Notes: generated from the sequence alone by a model not told the origin. A stretch of 64,000 nucleotides of DNA from Stutzerimonas stutzeri (GCA_019056435.1 CP077641.1:2976001-3040000), one strand, 5' to 3'; numbered from the stretch's first letter, positions 53,862 through 63,997 are shown. A program made the numbers and translations.

Positions 53862-54806
53862 TCAGACCCGGATGTCGCCAAGTTGGCGAATTTCCGTCTC
53901 TATCCGGGTACCTGTGGCGCGCTCCTCGTTGGAGAAGCCATCGTAGCTAGAAAGCGGGCCGAAACTGATGCCGGTCAATTGCTCAATCTGCAGCACGCTG
54001 CGCTGGTAGGTCCTGAATCGACCGAACAGGGCGGTCAATCGGTCAAGCTCCGCGGCCTGGCTGATCGTGTAGGCCGTGGTGGAAGGCCGACCATCCTCAT
54101 CCAGGAACGCGACGACCTTCCAGAACGCGCTGGGTATCCGAACGCCCCGGTAAAGGCGATCCGATTCCGTGAATACCGGTCCACTGAATATGGTGGCACG
54201 GGTTTCCCATCGCCGCGTGTTGTCCAGCAGGTAGTTTTCCAGATCAAGCCAGTTCCTCTGGTTAAAGCCGGCCATTTGTGGAGCGCAATTGGTGAAATGG
54301 AACGTGTCGGCGTTGGCTTGTTCTGCCAGGGGGCCCCAATTCGGGTCCTGTCGGCGCACCAAATGCCCCCGATCTAGCATGTTGTCCGCATAGAGTGCCT
54401 CTCCGCACTGTGCTTCAGTGGCGATACGGCCGTCATAACGCCAGGAATCTCCGCTGCGCGGCACCTCCTTCAGCGACGCCCCTTCAATATTGACGCCAAC
54501 GAGAAAGGCGAGGCGCCGGCTACGGGACATGGCGATGGAAAAGTGCGTGTAGTCGAGCCGGTCGTCGTCACTGTTGGGGATGGCTAAAAGGTCGCTCCTG
54601 AAAGGTTCAAGCAGCTGCGGCCAAGGCACCTGGAAATCGCCCAGGAAATCGGCTCGGTAACCCGCGCGGTCAGCCAGTGCTTGCGCTGGTGTGGATCGGG
54701 CGGGCGACAGGGTTGGGGGCGAATCGACCAGGGCGGAGGGGTGGCCGAGGCGGCGCAGGTCAGCCAAGCGGGGGCGGTACAGGAGCTGCGGGGCAAATTT
54801 CGACAC
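53862..54806 (-). CDS. DNA/RNA non-specific endonuclease (NucA/EndoG family)
   Basis: Encodes 314 aa with the beta-beta-alpha-metal active site: DNMLDRGHLVRRQDPNWG (DRGH, catalytic His) and TFHFTNCAPQMAGFNQRNWL (metal-binding Asn). No clear secretion signal at the N-terminus (MSKFAPQLLYRPRLADLRRL). Such nucleases degrade DNA and RNA in nutrition or competition. It stands alone on the minus strand with no apparent inhibitor gene. Confidence 0.85.
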   Translation of the reverse strand: MSKFAPQLLYRPRLADLRRLGHPSALVDSPPTLSPARSTPAQALADRAGYRADFLGDFQVPWPQLLEPFRSDLLAIPNSDDDRLDYTHFSIAMSRSRRLAFLVGVNIEGASLKEVPRSGDSWRYDGRIATEAQCGEALYADNMLDRGHLVRRQDPNWGPLAEQANADTFHFTNCAPQMAGFNQRNWLDLENYLLDNTRRWETRATIFSGPVFTESDRLYRGVRIPSAFWKVVAFLDEDGRPSTTAYTISQAAELDRLTALFGRFRTYQRSVLQIEQLTGISFGPLSSYDGFSNEERATGTRIETEIRQLGDIRV

Positions 54807-54974
54807 GAAACAGGACCTCCCAGGGATTCAAGCCTCGCGCGGTGCCATATGCGCGGGTCGGCCCAGATCCTATCGGCGTTCTGTTACGGTTTTGTCGTGC
54901 GCTTTCGGAAATATGGGGGGACGGCCCGGCTGGGCCCAGCGGGCTGAACCTAGCATCCCTCCAGACAGCGCCGG

Positions 54975-56468
54975 CTAGGAGTTGATAGTCCCGGTCGGCT
55001 CCGATACGCCCGCGTCGGCGGTCTTGTCAGGCCTGGTCACCGCCCTCAAACGTCGCACGCCGTCCAAGATCATCCCTTCCTCCAAATTGCCGTAACCCAA
55101 TACCAACCCGTTACAGGAGACGGGCGACCGTGCGTAGTGGCTCAGCGCCCGCGCACCCAAGCCCACCTGCGCGGCGCGTGATGCCACGGCCACGTCGCTT
55201 ATTTCGTCTGGCAACCACATCACCAGGTGCAGACCGGCATCGCCACCGGAGATTTTCATATCCGATCCGAACGTCTGTCGCAGCGCTGCGCGCAAATGAG
55301 TCTGGCGCGCCGCATAGCGGGCGCGCATGCGCCTTAGATGAGCGGTGTAGTGGCCTCGCTGGAGGAACTCGGCAAGGGCTCGCTGCTCGATCCCCTGTCC
55401 GAGCCGGGTAGCCTGGGTAGCCGCCGCCGCGAAGTCGGTGGCAATGCGTTGTGGCAAGACAAGATAGCCGAGGCGAAGGCCGGGATAGAGCGTCTTGCTG
55501 AAGGTACCGAGATAAACCACCGGCGCATCCGGTTGGAGCCCGAACAGCGCAGGGGGCGCTGGACCGGCACGGCGAAATTCGCTGTCGTAATCGTCTTCTA
55601 TGATCCAGGTATTCGCCCGGCGGGCACGCTCGATCAGGGCCAGGCGGCGCGGTAGCGACATGACGCACCCGGTTGGGTACTGGTGCGACGGGGTGATCAT
55701 GATCAGGCGAGGCGAGTGGTGACCCCAATCGGCCTCGGTTGGCGCCATCCCCTCACCATCGACCGGGACGTCATGCACCTTCAACCCGGCCAGTGCGCAA
55801 GCGACACGAGCGGAGAGATAGCCCGGGTTTTCTGCCCAGATGGTGTCGCCGTGGTCAGCCAGTAGTCGCGTGCATAGATCCAGGGCTGCTTGGGATCCGC
55901 TCGTGATGATGACCTGCGTGGCGTGCACGGGCAGACCGCGTACGGTAGTGAGGTGGCTGGCCACGGCCTCGCGCAACCGACCATCGCCTCCTGGCGCGGC
56001 ATAGCCAAGCTGGCGCCAGCTGGCATCGCGCCAGGAGCGCTCCAGGCACGCCCGCCAGTTCCGAAAGGGAAAGGCGCCGTAATCCGGAGCGCCGGGCGCG
56101 AAGGGCAGTGCGTCGCTCTCACGAATCGGATCTTGCAGCAAGGCCTCGGTCGCGCGTAAGGAAAGCTGCGCAGGCTCAGCAGTGGGGGCCGTCATGTCGC
56201 AATGCACGGTGCGTCGCGCCGCCAGTGCCGCCACTCGGGTGCCTTGGCGATCAGCGACGAGGCATCCTTCGGTGATCAGCTGCTCATAGGCGAACAGGAC
56301 GGTGTTACGCGCGATGTTCAGCGAAGCGGCCAGATTGCGGCTGGCTGGCAGGCGGGTTCCGGATGCGAGATGGCCAGTGAGGATGGCATCGCGCAGGCGA
56401 TGGTAGATCACCCGCTGGCGTGGCATGGCCTCAGGCAATGGTGGGGCGAGCAGCCAGTCGAGCTCCAT
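54975..56468 (-). CDS. MocR/PdxR-type GntR regulator with aminotransferase domain
   Basis: Encodes 497 aa: GntR winged HTH (RQRVIYHRLRDAILTGHLAS, LPASRNLAASLNIARNTVL) fused to a fold-type I aminotransferase domain (GSQAALDLCTRLLADHGDTI, IIEDDYDSEFRRAG and the PLP lysine motif GTFSKTLYPGLRLGYLV). MocR proteins sense PLP or related ligands. It is divergent from a pyridoxamine-phosphate-oxidase-like gene 96 bp away, a common regulator-target pair. The frame is intact. Confidence 0.92.
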   Translation of the reverse strand: MELDWLLAPPLPEAMPRQRVIYHRLRDAILTGHLASGTRLPASRNLAASLNIARNTVLFAYEQLITEGCLVADRQGTRVAALAARRTVHCDMTAPTAEPAQLSLRATEALLQDPIRESDALPFAPGAPDYGAFPFRNWRACLERSWRDASWRQLGYAAPGGDGRLREAVASHLTTVRGLPVHATQVIITSGSQAALDLCTRLLADHGDTIWAENPGYLSARVACALAGLKVHDVPVDGEGMAPTEADWGHHSPRLIMITPSHQYPTGCVMSLPRRLALIERARRANTWIIEDDYDSEFRRAGPAPPALFGLQPDAPVVYLGTFSKTLYPGLRLGYLVLPQRIATDFAAAATQATRLGQGIEQRALAEFLQRGHYTAHLRRMRARYAARQTHLRAALRQTFGSDMKISGGDAGLHLVMWLPDEISDVAVASRAAQVGLGARALSHYARSPVSCNGLVLGYGNLEEGMILDGVRRLRAVTRPDKTADAGVSEPTGTINS

Positions 56469-56564
56469 CGTGGCTCCATGTGAGTAGCAAGGTGTGGCAC
56501 TACGAAAGGTACCACGCGAGCCCTAGCCTGATCCTATCGATCATCTACCAAGTGGACATCATCC

Positions 56565-57221
56565 ATGCCGACGCCTGCCGCCCCGTCTTCTCGTACGCGA
56601 ATTCGCCGCATGCCCAAGCGCGCTCGATACGACGCCGAAACCGTCAATGCCATCGTTGACGCCGCCATCGTGTGCAGCGTCGCCTTCGAGTTCGACGGAG
56701 CGGTGCACGCCATTCCCACCATTCATTGGCGCGATGGCAAGTACCTGTACATCCACGGAGCCAAGGCGTCGCGCCTGCTGAAAGCGCTGACCGATGGCCA
56801 GGCTTGCGTCACGATCACGCTCGTCGACGGGCTGGTGCTGGCGCGGTCAGCCATGCATCACTCGATGAATTTTCGGTCGGTGGTGGTCTATGGTCGGTTC
56901 GAACCGGTGACCGATCCGGCCGCCAAGCTGCACGCACTGAAGGCCTTTACCGATGGGTTGTATCCTGGACGCTGGGATAGGCTGCGGCCAATCACCGACA
57001 AGGAGCTGAACGCCACGAGCGTGCTGCGCGTTGCCCTCGATGAAGCCTCGGCCAAGGTGCGCGACGGCGGTGCCGAGGACGACGAGGCGGACCTGAATTG
57101 GCCGGTCTGGGCTGGCGTGATTCCGTTGGGCGTCCATCTGGGCGCACCGCGCGTGGATGAGCGCAGTGTGGAGCGAACGGTGCCTGCCACTCGCTTCAGC
57201 CACTTGGTCATGGAAGATTAG
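56565..57221 (+). CDS. Pyridoxamine 5'-phosphate oxidase-like flavin protein
   Basis: Encodes 218 aa from the ATG at 56565, kept because the conserved RTRIRRMPKRARYDAETVNA precedes any later Met. The split-barrel fold of the Nim/PNPOx-like group (AVHAIPTIHWRDGKYLYIHG, SRLLKALTDGQACVTITLVD) binds a flavin or haem. Divergent from the MocR regulator, whose presumed target it is. Substrate unknown; not the canonical PdxH. Confidence 0.85.
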   Translation: MPTPAAPSSRTRIRRMPKRARYDAETVNAIVDAAIVCSVAFEFDGAVHAIPTIHWRDGKYLYIHGAKASRLLKALTDGQACVTITLVDGLVLARSAMHHSMNFRSVVVYGRFEPVTDPAAKLHALKAFTDGLYPGRWDRLRPITDKELNATSVLRVALDEASAKVRDGGAEDDEADLNWPVWAGVIPLGVHLGAPRVDERSVERTVPATRFSHLVMED

Positions 57222-57482
57222 GGTGCGTCCTAGTGTGGCAATGACAACGGCTCGGAACCGCTGTTCTTACCCTGCGATCGTATCGGGATCGCGTTGTTTG
57301 GCTGGTTTCGGGTCCGGTAAATGGCCGGAGTTTCGGACGCGAACAGGCTCCATGAGGCGAAAAGGCATTAGCTCGCGCATCATCCCGCTGTGGTCCAAGC
57401 TGGGTTGAGGCGAACGCCGCTTGCGCCGCGGCAGTTCCGCAGGCGGGCGAAACGACCTTGTACTGGCTTTCCTGGAGGGGAC

Positions 57483-58318
57483 ATGAGCCGCCTAACCATT
57501 GCCGAGAAACGTTCGGTCTTTCGTGAAATGCACCGTGCAGGCTGTTTCCTTCTGCCCAATCCCTGGGACGCGGGCAGCGCCCGCATCCTGGAAGTGCTCG
57601 GATACTCAGCCCTCGCAACGACCAGTTCGGGCTATGCCTGGTCACAAGCGCGAGCCGATGGGCAACTCTCGCGCCACGAGACCTTGGCGCATATGCGCCA
57701 CATGGCCGCCATAAGCGATCTGCCGGTCAATGCCGATTTCGAAAGTGGCTTCGGGCGCACCGCTGAGGAAGTTTTCGATAGCGTCAGCATGGCCGTAGAA
57801 ACCGGCGTGGCGGGTCTGTCCATCGAAGACTCCACAGGTGATCTGGACCAACCTTTACGCGACAAAGCGCAAGCCGTTGATCGTTTGCTGGCCGCTCGTG
57901 CCGCCATCGATGCCCATGGAGGCGATACGCTGCTGGTGGCACGCGCCGAAAACTACTTCGTTGGCCGCCCCGACTTGAACGATACCGTGGAGCGCCTGCT
58001 CGCGTACTCGCAGGCTGGAGCGGATTGCTTGTATGCCCCCGGCCTCAAGACGCGCGAGGAGATCCGAGCGGTCGTCAGCGCCGTCGCCCCCAAACCGGTC
58101 AACGTCCTGGTTGGCTGGGGAGCGAGCTGTCGGTTGAGGACCTTGCGGCTCTTGGGGTAAGGCGGATCAGCGTCGGCGGTGCCTTGGCGCGAGCCGCCTG
58201 GGACGGCTTCATCGGCGCGGCCCGCATGATGATCGAGCAAGGTCGTTTCGAGAGATTTGCCAATACACCGTCTGGAGCCGAGCTCAACGAGATGCTGCGA
58301 TCACCCCAGGCTCAGTGA
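57483..58318 (+). CDS. Isocitrate lyase/PEP mutase family enzyme (single frameshift)
   Basis: About 279 aa from the ATG at 57483 with GGAGGGG upstream. ICL/PEPM signatures: LPNPWDAGSARILEVLGYSA, VNADFESGFGRTAEEVFDSV, GLSIEDSTGDLDQPL (metal-binding acids) and LLVARAENYFVGRPDLNDTV. The frame breaks at the G4 run 58117-58120; adding one G restores SELSVEDLAALGVRRISVGG and the natural end at 58316-58318. Members cleave or rearrange oxaloacetate- or methylisocitrate-like substrates; the exact one is not evident. Confidence 0.85.
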
Positions 58319-58470
58319 AGCCGCGGCGCCAACCGCCGCGGGCATTTCGCAGCGGTAGCCATTCAGCGAGAACTTCCGCTCCGCCGAAGTCCCACCTGCC
58401 GGAAGGACAGCCGTCCCATTTTCATCTGCCGTGGCCGCTTTCGTCCCAACATTCGAGGAGGCCTGGGACT

Positions 58471-59126
58471 TTACCGGCGAATGGTCAGCCCGATCACTCG
58501 GGAAACCACCAGCGCGATATACATGAGGCCGGCAATCTCTTCGAGCATCACCAGCGCGCGGGCGAAGGGGCGCAGGGGAAGAATATCGCCAAGGCCGACC
58601 CCGAGAGCACCGTGACGCTGAGAAATAACAGCTCGAGCCAGGTTCGCGGCTCATCGGGTTGCAGCTGGCCAACGAAACTGCCTGGCGCAACCAGCTGGCA
58701 TGCTGCGTAGACATAGGCGAAGGCCCACGCCAGAAGCGTGAAGGTGGCGCCGACCGCAAAGAGCTCATCGGTCGTGGTGCGCTGATCCTCCATCATGTAG
58801 CCAATAAGGCCCGCCGCTGCATAAAAGTAGAAGGCCGCCTCCAGTGTAACCAGCAACAGGCGCAGGTTTGGCACGGCCACGAGTTCGGTTGCCACTGTGA
58901 GCGCCAGGATGGCAGCCGCCAGGACGAACGCAACAGAGTGAATCGTCGGGCTGCGATTGACGATCCGCAATGCCGCGACCAGTACCACCACCCCGAACGC
59001 ACCGAAGGCGGCGCGTCCGAGCGGCGTATTCTCCATGAACGGATAGAGCAGGATGCCCAGCAGCTGAACGAACAGCAGCCCAGCCGATGGGTATCTCACA
59101 AGGTAGCTCAACAGTGTTTTCTCCAT
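58471..59126 (-). CDS. Two-pore-helix ion channel family protein (single frameshift)
   Basis: About 218 aa with several hydrophobic helices (AFGAFGVVVLVAALRIV, FVLAAAILALTVATELV, AFYFYAAAGLIGYMM). The pore/filter segment SVTVLSGVGLGDILPLRPFA is recovered once one base is added to the C4 run at 58599-58602; the last helix is AGLMYIALVVSRVIGLTI and the stop is at 58471. The filter SGVGLGD replaces the TVGYGD of K+ channels, so ion selectivity is uncertain. Confidence 0.78.
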
Positions 59127-59434
59127 GGGGCGGGCGGCAGGTTTCGCGGTCCGGATGCGCAGCGCCGAGGATGGTGCCGGCAGTGAGAGGATGAGGCGCC
59201 CGTTATCGTATATCGAGGCGCTACGTTTCAGATGCGTAGTCGCTACACATCGTGCTCGATACCGCTAATCGTGCAGAGAAGCGGGGCATGACAGCAGCGC
59301 TGCGATTTGTGGCTCTGTTGCTGAGCCTGCTTATCGTCGCTGTCATTGGCCAAGCAAGCCCGCAGCTGTACCAAAGGGTCTTCGCTCGCTCGCGATCGGC
59401 TCCGCCATCCAGTGGGCGAGGAATCGCCCGCGAA
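59127..59434. other. Intergenic region between channel and apyrase genes
   Basis: About 300 bp. It carries the promoter of the channel gene. A plus-strand start at 59288 opens a short hydrophobic reading (LRFVALLLSLLIVAVIGQ) that runs antisense into the apyrase gene; I do not count it as a gene. Confidence 0.4.
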
Positions 59435-60392
59435 TCAGAGGAATTCCACGCCCTCGCATTTGTAGTCGCCGATGAACAAATCCTCCGTGAGGATCTCGCC
59501 ATCCAGGTTGAAGCAGAACAGGTAGCTTTCCGTGCGCTGGCCGATTTCTACGCTCTTCAGGCCGATGCATTCGTCTGGGTGGCCCGGCACCAGCTTGAAT
59601 GAGGAAACGCCGCGTTCGGGCACGCATTGTCCGACTTCGAGCACCTCGATATCGCGGAAGTCCTCGCTGGCGATTACCAACCTGTTACTGCCGCGCTCTC
59701 GCTCATCAATTGCCTCATCGAAGGGCTCCGTGGAAACCTTGCGCGGAAAAAGAGCCACTGGCGCCGGTACGGATGCCACTCGGCCGCCTCGTGAATGACA
59801 TAGCCCCGGCTACCCACACCCAGCGCCTCCCTCATTCGTGCATAACGATCCTGCCAGTCGATGCTCTGAAGCCCATAGTTGCGATCGATCAGCTTTACCC
59901 ATTCCTCCTCGGGCCGCTTGCCATGGCTGCCAACGATCAGCCGATCGCCCCAGAGGGTGGCCCATTCGCTTTTGAAACCCTTGAAACGCTCGTCGCCGCT
60001 ACCCGTCATCAGGATCTGCCGCGGGATCAGATGGTTGTTGTCGCGGATTTCGCAGACCAGGCCGGTGCGGTCGTCGAAGGTCACCAGACGCTTGCCGTAC
60101 ATCACCAGGTCGGAAAATTCCGCGCCCCGGCCCCTTCGGCGATAAGGCTGACAAGCTGGAACTCGCCACCCTGATCGGACGGTATGTCCTCGAAGCGATA
60201 ATGGGGACGGCCCGTATCGTCGACGAAGCGATGCAGGCGGTCGTGCCGCAGCGTCGAGCGCCAGGCAATCTGCCCATCGTCGAGCTCGATCTGTGAGGCA
60301 TGGTCTTCGTCGGTAATGATGGCGAGCAGATACTCATTGGCGCTGGCGTCGTAGCGCTCCAGGCGCTGGCAATCTGCGGCAGGCTTGGTCAT
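59435..60392 (-). CDS. CANT1-like calcium-activated nucleotidase (apyrase), two frame breaks
   Basis: About 319 aa. Segments in three frames line up with the apyrase/SCAN-1 family: DTGRPHYRFEDIPSDQGGEF, VMYGKRLVTFDDRTGLVCEI, LIVGSHGKRPEEEWVKLIDR, RGYVIHEAAEWHPYRRQWLF, RGSNRLVIASEDFRDIEVLE, RGVSSFKLVPGHPDECIGLK and a C-terminal YKCEGVEFL. One base is missing near 60121-60125 and one near 59745. The family forms a five-bladed beta-propeller that hydrolyses UDP/GDP with Ca2+. There is no signal peptide. It is well known in animals and less so in bacteria. Confidence 0.7.
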
Positions 60393-60610
60393 TCGTTCGT
60401 CCTGTAATCATTCGCAACGGATGACCTCGCGACCCGCAGCAGGTTCAGGTTGGCGGCCGGTCGAAGCTGGCGCCGCCCCAAAGGTCACGACATCGCCGTC
60501 ACGCAATGCATTCCACGCGGGACCGATTTTGTACAGAATCGGTCGGTCGATCGGGCAGGCTAGCGTCGCACTCAGTCGCCTCGTGAAACGACTCGTTGTG
60601 CTTTGAACAT

Positions 60611-61024
60611 TCATCTGTCAACAAACCGAGCGCGCGCGGCTCGAAAATCATCTGCATGCTCCAGCAGCCAGATCCATAGCGGCACCATGTGCACCAAAAA
60701 ACTTCGGCCCAGCGCGGTCAATTCGTAATCGACACGCGGCGGAACCTCACCGTGATCGCAGCGTGCAATCAACCCGTCGCGTTCAAGCTGCCGCAGGCTC
60801 CGGGTGAGCATGCGCTGCGTGATGCCTGGCAAGCGACGACCGATCTCGGCGTGTCGTAGTTTTCCCTCAACCCCCAGGGTATGAACAATCCCCAGCGACC
60901 AGCGATTGCCGGCGTGAGTCAGCACCTCGCGCTTGAGACCGTCTTCCTTGTCGCTGAGTGCGTCGCAGGTGGCTTGAGATAGGCGTATCACCTCGTCTTC
61001 GGTCATGGATTCATGCGGTATCAC
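60611..61024 (-). CDS. HxlR-family winged-helix regulator
   Basis: Encodes 137 aa. HxlR core: LTHAGNRWSLGIVHTLGVEG, KLRHAEIGRRLPGITQRMLT, RSLRQLERDGLIARCDHGEV and PPRVDYELTALGRSFL. Divergent from the NmrA-like reductase gene 79 bp away, which it probably represses until an electrophile or quinone-like inducer appears, as is usual for such pairs. Start could be the Met at 61024 or 61006. Confidence 0.88.
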   Translation of the reverse strand: MIPHESMTEDEVIRLSQATCDALSDKEDGLKREVLTHAGNRWSLGIVHTLGVEGKLRHAEIGRRLPGITQRMLTRSLRQLERDGLIARCDHGEVPPRVDYELTALGRSFLVHMVPLWIWLLEHADDFRAARARFVDR

Positions 61025-61103
61025 TCGTGTGCCTTCTTATGCGTGTCCGGAAACGATGACAGGATAACCCCCATCATCGTCGAACATTCATGGGGGCCAG
61101 CTG

Positions 61104-62009
61104 ATGCAACCAACCGACAACATTCTCGTTCTGGGTGCTGGTGAACTCGGCATGGTCGTGCTCCGGGAATTGGCAGCGCTCCCGGCGGCGCGCGTAACCG
61201 TCATGCTAAGACCATCGGTGGACCACATTACGCCCGACAGCAAGCGCCGGACGCTTGATGAACTCAGCGCCTTGGGTATCGAGGTAGTACTCGCCGATGC
61301 TGCCAATGACTCGGAAGAAAAGCTCGCGGCGCTGTTTAGCGGTTACGACACGCTGGTCAGTTGCCTGGGATTTACGGCGGGGAAAGGGATTCAGCTAAAG
61401 CTGGCTCGCGCAGCCTTGCGGTCAAATGTGAATCGCTTTGTGCCTTGGCAGTTTGGCGTCGATTACGATGCGATCGGCCGGGGCAGTGCGCAAGACCTGT
61501 TTGATGAACAATTGGACGTGCGTGATTTGCTGCGCGGCCAATCGCGTGTGCAATGGCTGATCATCTCCACCGGTATGTTCACCAGCTTTCTGTTCGAACC
61601 TGCATTCGGCGTAATAGACCTGCGACGCAATATTGTTCATGCGCTGGGTAGCTGGGACACGTCTGTGACCGTTACCACGCCCGAAGATATCGGCAGGCTA
61701 ACCGCTTCCATCCTGTGCGAACCGGAGTTGGCTAACCAAGTCGTTTTCATCGCCGGCGACACCCTTACTTACCGGCAACTGGCAGATACCGTCGATCAAG
61801 TGCTCAACCGCAAGGTTGAACGTGTCGAATGGACAGTGCCGGCGCTCCAAGCAGACCTGGCGGCAGCACCCAATGATCCGATCCGCAAGTACCGTACGGT
61901 CTTCGCCGAAGGAAAAGGCGTTGCTTGGGCAAAAGGTGCCACCTATAACGCCCGTCGGGCGATCGAAACCATCGACGTTAAGCAGTGGATCGAACAGCGT
62001 CTGCTTTGA
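61104..62009 (+). CDS. NmrA-like/isoflavone-reductase-type NAD(P)-binding protein
   Basis: Encodes 301 aa. Rossmann motif NILVLGAGELGMVVLRELAA, then VTVMLRPSVDHITPDSKRRT, DTLVSCLGFTAG and RFVPWQFGVDYDAIGRGSAQ: an atypical SDR of the NmrA/aromatic alcohol reductase group. It pairs with the divergent HxlR regulator. Likely reduces small carbonyl or aromatic compounds; substrate unknown. The frame is intact. Confidence 0.85.
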   Translation: MQPTDNILVLGAGELGMVVLRELAALPAARVTVMLRPSVDHITPDSKRRTLDELSALGIEVVLADAANDSEEKLAALFSGYDTLVSCLGFTAGKGIQLKLARAALRSNVNRFVPWQFGVDYDAIGRGSAQDLFDEQLDVRDLLRGQSRVQWLIISTGMFTSFLFEPAFGVIDLRRNIVHALGSWDTSVTVTTPEDIGRLTASILCEPELANQVVFIAGDTLTYRQLADTVDQVLNRKVERVEWTVPALQADLAAAPNDPIRKYRTVFAEGKGVAWAKGATYNARRAIETIDVKQWIEQRLL

Positions 62010-62214
62010 TGTATCCCGCCGGATCTTGAATGGTCTCGGCTATGAGTTGCTGCCCGCCATCAAATTATTCGCCGTTGGCCTAAGCGACATGAAAGCAACA
62101 CGCACAAAGAAACCAAAGCGCGGTCCCGCGCGATAACGCCTCACAACGGGCCAGCGGCCCTTTGGATGCTTTGCGAACCGAACTTTTGCCATCCGCTGAT
62201 CATAGGGAGGCGGC

Positions 62215-62793
62215 TTATGGCCAGGTCGACAAGGCTTGATCGGCCACCGCCTCGAGCATCTCGCGACTGAAGCCAGCCTTGGCCTGGACCGCCATGCCAT
62301 GGGTCACCGCCATGACAAACGCAGCCAGGACACGGCAGTCGGCCGTTTCTGGCAGATCGCCGTCGGATTTTGCCTGCTCGAAGCGTTCACGCAGTGCACG
62401 TTCGCCTTCGGCTCTGGCCTCAATCAACGTCTGCCGTACGGCCTCGGAATCGTCCGAACCAGCGAGCACGCCATGAATCCCCAGGCATCCGGTGCGGTCG
62501 GGATAGCGAGTACTGAGTTCCGCCGCGCCGCGCAGGATATGTTTGGCCACCTCTCGCGATGTGGGCTGCGACAACGCTGCGGTGAAAAACGCAAGGTAGT
62601 GCTCGTAGTAACGTGCCAGCGCCTGGCGAAACAGCGCTTCCTTGTTGCCAAACGCCGAGTAAAGGCCTGGCCGCTCTACGCCCGTGGCTTGGGTGAGGTC
62701 GGTGTACGACGCCCCTTCGTAGCCCTTGCGCCAGAACACGCCAAGCGCGGCGTCCAGAGCCTGATCCACATCGAACTCGCGGTGACGACCCAT
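62215..62793 (-). CDS. TetR-family regulator
   Basis: Encodes 192 aa. HTH: FDVDQALDAALGVFWRKGYE, GASYTDLTQATGVERPGLYS, AFGNKEALFRQALARYYEHY. The C-terminal half fits the TetR_C group found beside SDR genes. It is divergent from the SDR gene 173 bp away and presumably controls it. Confidence 0.9.
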   Translation of the reverse strand: MGRHREFDVDQALDAALGVFWRKGYEGASYTDLTQATGVERPGLYSAFGNKEALFRQALARYYEHYLAFFTAALSQPTSREVAKHILRGAAELSTRYPDRTGCLGIHGVLAGSDDSEAVRQTLIEARAEGERALRERFEQAKSDGDLPETADCRVLAAFVMAVTHGMAVQAKAGFSREMLEAVADQALSTWP

Positions 62794-62966
62794 GCATGGC
62801 CTCCATCATTTTCATAACGATCGATATTAAAACTCTTGACAGCTCTGATCAAGAGCAGTTCAATAACGAACGTTACGGTACCGAGCGTTACGCTACGTGC
62901 TTCGCTGGTGCAGGTGCAGGCCGGGTTCGGCCCGAAAATTGAAGTGGGTAATCGAAGGGGATATCG

Positions 62967-63932
62967 ATGGAGAACATGTTGGGACCACGATCGACTGCAG
63001 ACGATGTGCTGTCCGGCATCGACCTCAAAGAAAAGCATTTCCTGATCACCGGCGTATCGTCAGGCATCGGCCTTGAAACCGCTCGCGCACTCGTCTCGCG
63101 CGGGGCAAGCGTAGTGGGCACGGCCAGACGCCTCGCCAAAGCCGAGACGGCGACGGCTAAGGTTCGTGAAGAGGCAGCGAGAAGCGGCGGCAGTCTGGCG
63201 TTGGTTGAGCTCGATCTGGCTTCGCTACAAAGCGTTCGTGCCTGTGCGGAACGGTTGCTGGAACAGGGCAAGTTCTTCGACGCGATCATTGCCAACGCCG
63301 GCGTAATGGCTACGCCGTTCGGGCATACGGTCGATGGGTTTGAACTTCAGTTCGGCACGAACTACCTGGGTCACTTTGCCTTGATCAACCGGATCGCAGC
63401 GCTGCTCGCTGATAACGGACGCCTGGTGATTCTGTCGTCCCAGGCGCATCGCGTCGCCGACGTCGATCTGGATGATCCGAACTTCGAACAACAGGTTTAC
63501 GAGCCCTTTGTTGCCTACGGCCGTTCAAAGACGGCCACCACGCTCTTGGCCGTGGCGCTCGACAGCCGCCATCGCGCCCGCGGTATTCGTGCCGCAGCGG
63601 TGATGCCCGGAAACAGCCTGACCGATCTTCCTCGACATCTTCCGCAGGAGGCCCTGCAAGGCTTGCTCGAGAGTGTCGCTAAAGAGCGAGCCGAAGCGGG
63701 CCTGGCTCCGTCGGTGCTGAAGTCGATTCCTCAGGCGGCGGCTACCTCTGTCTGGGCTGCGGTCGTCGCGGACAAAGACAAGATTGGCGGGCGCTATCTC
63801 GAAGACTGTGCGATCGCGCCGGTCATCGACACGCCGAACCCGTTCGCAGACGGCGCCAGGTCGTACGCGCTCGACCCTTCAAGGGCGCAGGCGCTCTGGG
63901 AAAAAAGCGAGGAGTTGATCGACACCGTATAA
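62967..63932 (+). CDS. Short-chain dehydrogenase/reductase
   Basis: Encodes 321 aa. Cofactor motif TGVSSGIGLETARAL, IANAGVMATPFG, catalytic Ser in VILSSQAHRV and YGRSK (Tyr-x-x-x-Lys). The length and the loop after the Tyr resemble the retinol-dehydrogenase/WW-oxidoreductase-like SDR group. Divergent from the TetR gene. Substrate unknown. The frame is intact. Confidence 0.9.
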   Translation: MENMLGPRSTADDVLSGIDLKEKHFLITGVSSGIGLETARALVSRGASVVGTARRLAKAETATAKVREEAARSGGSLALVELDLASLQSVRACAERLLEQGKFFDAIIANAGVMATPFGHTVDGFELQFGTNYLGHFALINRIAALLADNGRLVILSSQAHRVADVDLDDPNFEQQVYEPFVAYGRSKTATTLLAVALDSRHRARGIRAAAVMPGNSLTDLPRHLPQEALQGLLESVAKERAEAGLAPSVLKSIPQAAATSVWAAVVADKDKIGGRYLEDCAIAPVIDTPNPFADGARSYALDPSRAQALWEKSEELIDTV

Positions 63933-63997
63933 GCGCGGCCAGGCAGGGCGAAAGATCGCTCGTACCGCTGTTCATTCTTAGGTTCAAGGAGAAACGC

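Noticed and set aside
59252..59602. Short plus-strand frame with a hydrophobic start
   Set aside because: Most of it is antisense to the apyrase gene and lacks family resemblance.
62119..62164. GC-rich hairpins after the NmrA-like gene (GCGCGG/CCGCGC, GGGCC/GGCCC)
   Set aside because: Too far from the stop codon and without a solid T-tract, so not called as a terminator.
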